DNA of 7,239 nt from an uncultured Leuconostoc sp. (lineage in GTDB: Bacteria > Bacillota > Bacilli > Lactobacillales > Lactobacillaceae), in NCBI GenBank assembly GCA_900554745.1, contig USIU01000060.1:1-7239 (forward strand), written 5' to 3'. The notes beneath the pieces are model-generated. The model was not told where the DNA came from. It made no database searches and worked only from the letters and a program-made list of their open reading frames with translations. A program made the position numbers and the translations under genes. Below are positions 5,910 to 7,239 of the stretch, piece after piece; the stretch's first letter is position 1; each line of letters starts with the position of its first letter.

Positions 5910-7239
5910 TCACATAAACGAGACCGGCTCACGATCGATACTTAACTGGAAACCATCTTTAGCTTTTTGTGCCCGGTTTTGGAGTTCATCTAATAACGTA
6001 TCTACGCTATCGCGTTTTTTGAGTTTCAAAATAATTTGGAAGTAGTAACGATTACGCAATTTAGCAATCGGTTTGGGCGAAGGTCCAAGGATGATAACCT
6101 CATCCCCAACGCGTCGGCGAAGCCATCTTGCAATTTGAAACATTTGCTTGGCGGTTTCATTTTCGTCACTGTGACTAGATTGAATTTGCACAGTGTAATA
6201 ATACGGCGCATAGTTGCCAGCATGCCGTACCGCCATCTCTTGCCGGTAAAACCCTTCGTAGTCATGTTGCTGGGCATACGTGATGGCATAATGTTGCGGA
6301 TTAAAGGTCTGAACAACCACTTCTCCCGTCTTTTGCCCACGACCTGCCCGCCCACTCACTTGCGTGAGTAGCTGGAAGGTCCGTTCACTGGCATGAAAGT
6401 CCGGCAATCCCAAGGCTGTATCCGCATTTAACACGCCAACCAACGTTACATTGGGAAAATCTAAGCCTTTGGCAATCATCTGAGTTCCGAGTAAAATATC
6501 AGCTTCATGTGCGCCGAATTGTTGGAGCATACGATCCATGCTCCCTTTCCGACGGGTCGTATCTTGGTCCATGCGTAACACCCGGGCTGCTGGTAAAATG
6601 TCTGCGAGTTCAGCGGCGACTTTTTCAGTTCCGGTGCCATAATAGCGAATACGTGGTGAGCCACAACTTGGACAACGCTGCGGAATGGCTTCTTCATGCC
6701 CGCAATAGTGACATTTTAACGTATGGGAATCCATATGGAGGGTCATCGCCAAATTACAATTGGGGTCGCGTGGCACATACCCACAATCTCGACACATCAC
6801 AAAACTTGAAAAGCCACGCTTGTTAAGCATGAGCACCGCTTGTTCCCCACGCGCCAACCGCTCCTGTAATTTTTCAAGTAGCGGTGCTGAAAAATTAGTC
6901 TCGGGACCTTCGGCCATCATGTGCTTCATATCAACAATCGTCACCGGTGGCAAACTTGCCCCACCCGCACGCTGCGTCAACTGTAACCGTTGATAAACAC
7001 CACGTTGCGCACGCGCACGACTTTCTAGTGATGGTGTGGCTGATCCTAAAATAACCGGGATTTGATGATACCGGCCACGCCACAACGCCACATCCCGTGC
7101 ATGATAACGGGGGTTATCTGTTTGTTTATACGTTGTTTCATGCTCCTCATCCACAATAATCAAACCCAGATTAGTCAAAGGGGCAAAAACAGCTGACCGT
7201 GCCCCGACCACAATCTTGACATCCCCACGCTCAATTCGG
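5910..7239 (-). CDS. priA: PriA, primosomal replication-restart helicase (5' end outside window)
   Basis: PriA recognises stalled or repaired forks, unwinds DNA 3' to 5' with ATP and loads the replicative helicase. The window holds the last 442 codons of a protein usually near 750-800 residues; the DNA-binding part and Walker A lie outside. The frame is open up to base 7239 and encodes RIERGDVKIVVGARSAVFAP at the edge. Visible helicase motifs are DEEH (30-33 of the visible part), GSATPSLES (66-74), GTQMIAKGLDFP (251-262) and QVSGRAGRG (293-301). The zinc region has CxxC at 149/152, C161, CxxC at 176/179 and CxxC at 189/192. The eighth expected Cys (158) is Asp. The C-terminus LSIDREPVSFM is typical. 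It is followed by its own terminator and is probably not co-transcribed strongly with fmt. Confidence 0.97.
   Translation of the reverse strand, partial: RIERGDVKIVVGARSAVFAPLTNLGLIIVDEEHETTYKQTDNPRYHARDVALWRGRYHQIPVILGSATPSLESRARAQRGVYQRLQLTQRAGGASLPPVTIVDMKHMMAEGPETNFSAPLLEKLQERLARGEQAVLMLNKRGFSSFVMCRDCGYVPRDPNCNLAMTLHMDSHTLKCHYCGHEEAIPQRCPSCGSPRIRYYGTGTEKVAAELADILPAARVLRMDQDTTRRKGSMDRMLQQFGAHEADILLGTQMIAKGLDFPNVTLVGVLNADTALGLPDFHASERTFQLLTQVSGRAGRGQKTGEVVVQTFNPQHYAITYAQQHDYEGFYRQEMAVRHAGNYAPYYYTVQIQSSHSDENETAKQMFQIARWLRRRVGDEVIILGPSPKPIAKLRNRYYFQIILKLKKRDSVDTLLDELQNRAQKAKDGFQLSIDREPVSFM

Noticed and set aside
6036..6371. 111-codon plus-strand frame opposite priA
   Set aside because: priA is clearly coding here with conserved helicase motifs; the opposite frame is a shadow.
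7209..7211. GTG as a start for priA
   Set aside because: The frame stays open to the window edge and the upstream codons match PriA, so this is an internal Val.
1..7239. Defence island, phage, insertion sequence or CRISPR array
   Set aside because: All sequence is accounted for by a conserved housekeeping cluster; there are no transposase genes, terminal repeats or spaced repeats.

Overview
This window looks like core chromosome of a low-to-mid-GC lactic acid bacterium. I favour the Lactobacillaceae, possibly the Weissella/Leuconostoc branch, but only from protein flavour and base composition (GC in the mid-40s by eye), so treat genus as unknown. All genes lie on the minus strand and follow the conserved Firmicutes order priA - fmt - rsmB - stp - prkC - rsgA. 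Compared with Bacillus subtilis, def (between priA and fmt) and rlmN (between rsmB and the phosphatase) are absent. I see no mobile element, tRNA, rRNA, CRISPR array or phage gene.

In transcription order from the high-coordinate end: the C-terminal part of priA (5910-7239, cut by the window edge) encodes the replication-restart helicase. A 161-base gap follows. It holds a very good extended -10 promoter (5881-5889) immediately followed by a strong intrinsic terminator (5839-5866), and then a weaker promoter candidate for fmt. fmt (4780-5748) and rsmB (3429-4787) overlap by 8 bases. stp (2649-3395) follows rsmB after 33 bases, and prkC (763-2646) follows stp after 2 bases, so these four genes look like one operon. 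A terminator (711-734) ends it. It abuts an extended -10 promoter (703-711) placed so that transcription should start on the A of the rsgA ATG. rsgA (1-696) runs off the low-coordinate end.

Functionally, Fmt formylates initiator Met-tRNA, RsmB methylates 16S rRNA and RsgA is a late 30S assembly GTPase, so three genes serve translation initiation and ribosome making. PrkC and Stp are the Hanks-type kinase and PP2C phosphatase pair that links cell-wall state to protein phosphorylation. PriA restarts stalled forks.

The gene set is ordinary; the unusual points are in the details. PrkC carries a helix-turn-helix-like segment between its kinase domain and its membrane segment, plus a pure Ser-rich extracellular tail. 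rsgA looks leaderless. stp lacks a ribosome binding site but is preceded by a 13-codon open frame that overlaps its start. The promoter in front of fmt fires straight into a terminator. PriA has Asp in place of one zinc-binding Cys, and the B. subtilis phosphosite in RsgA is not conserved here.
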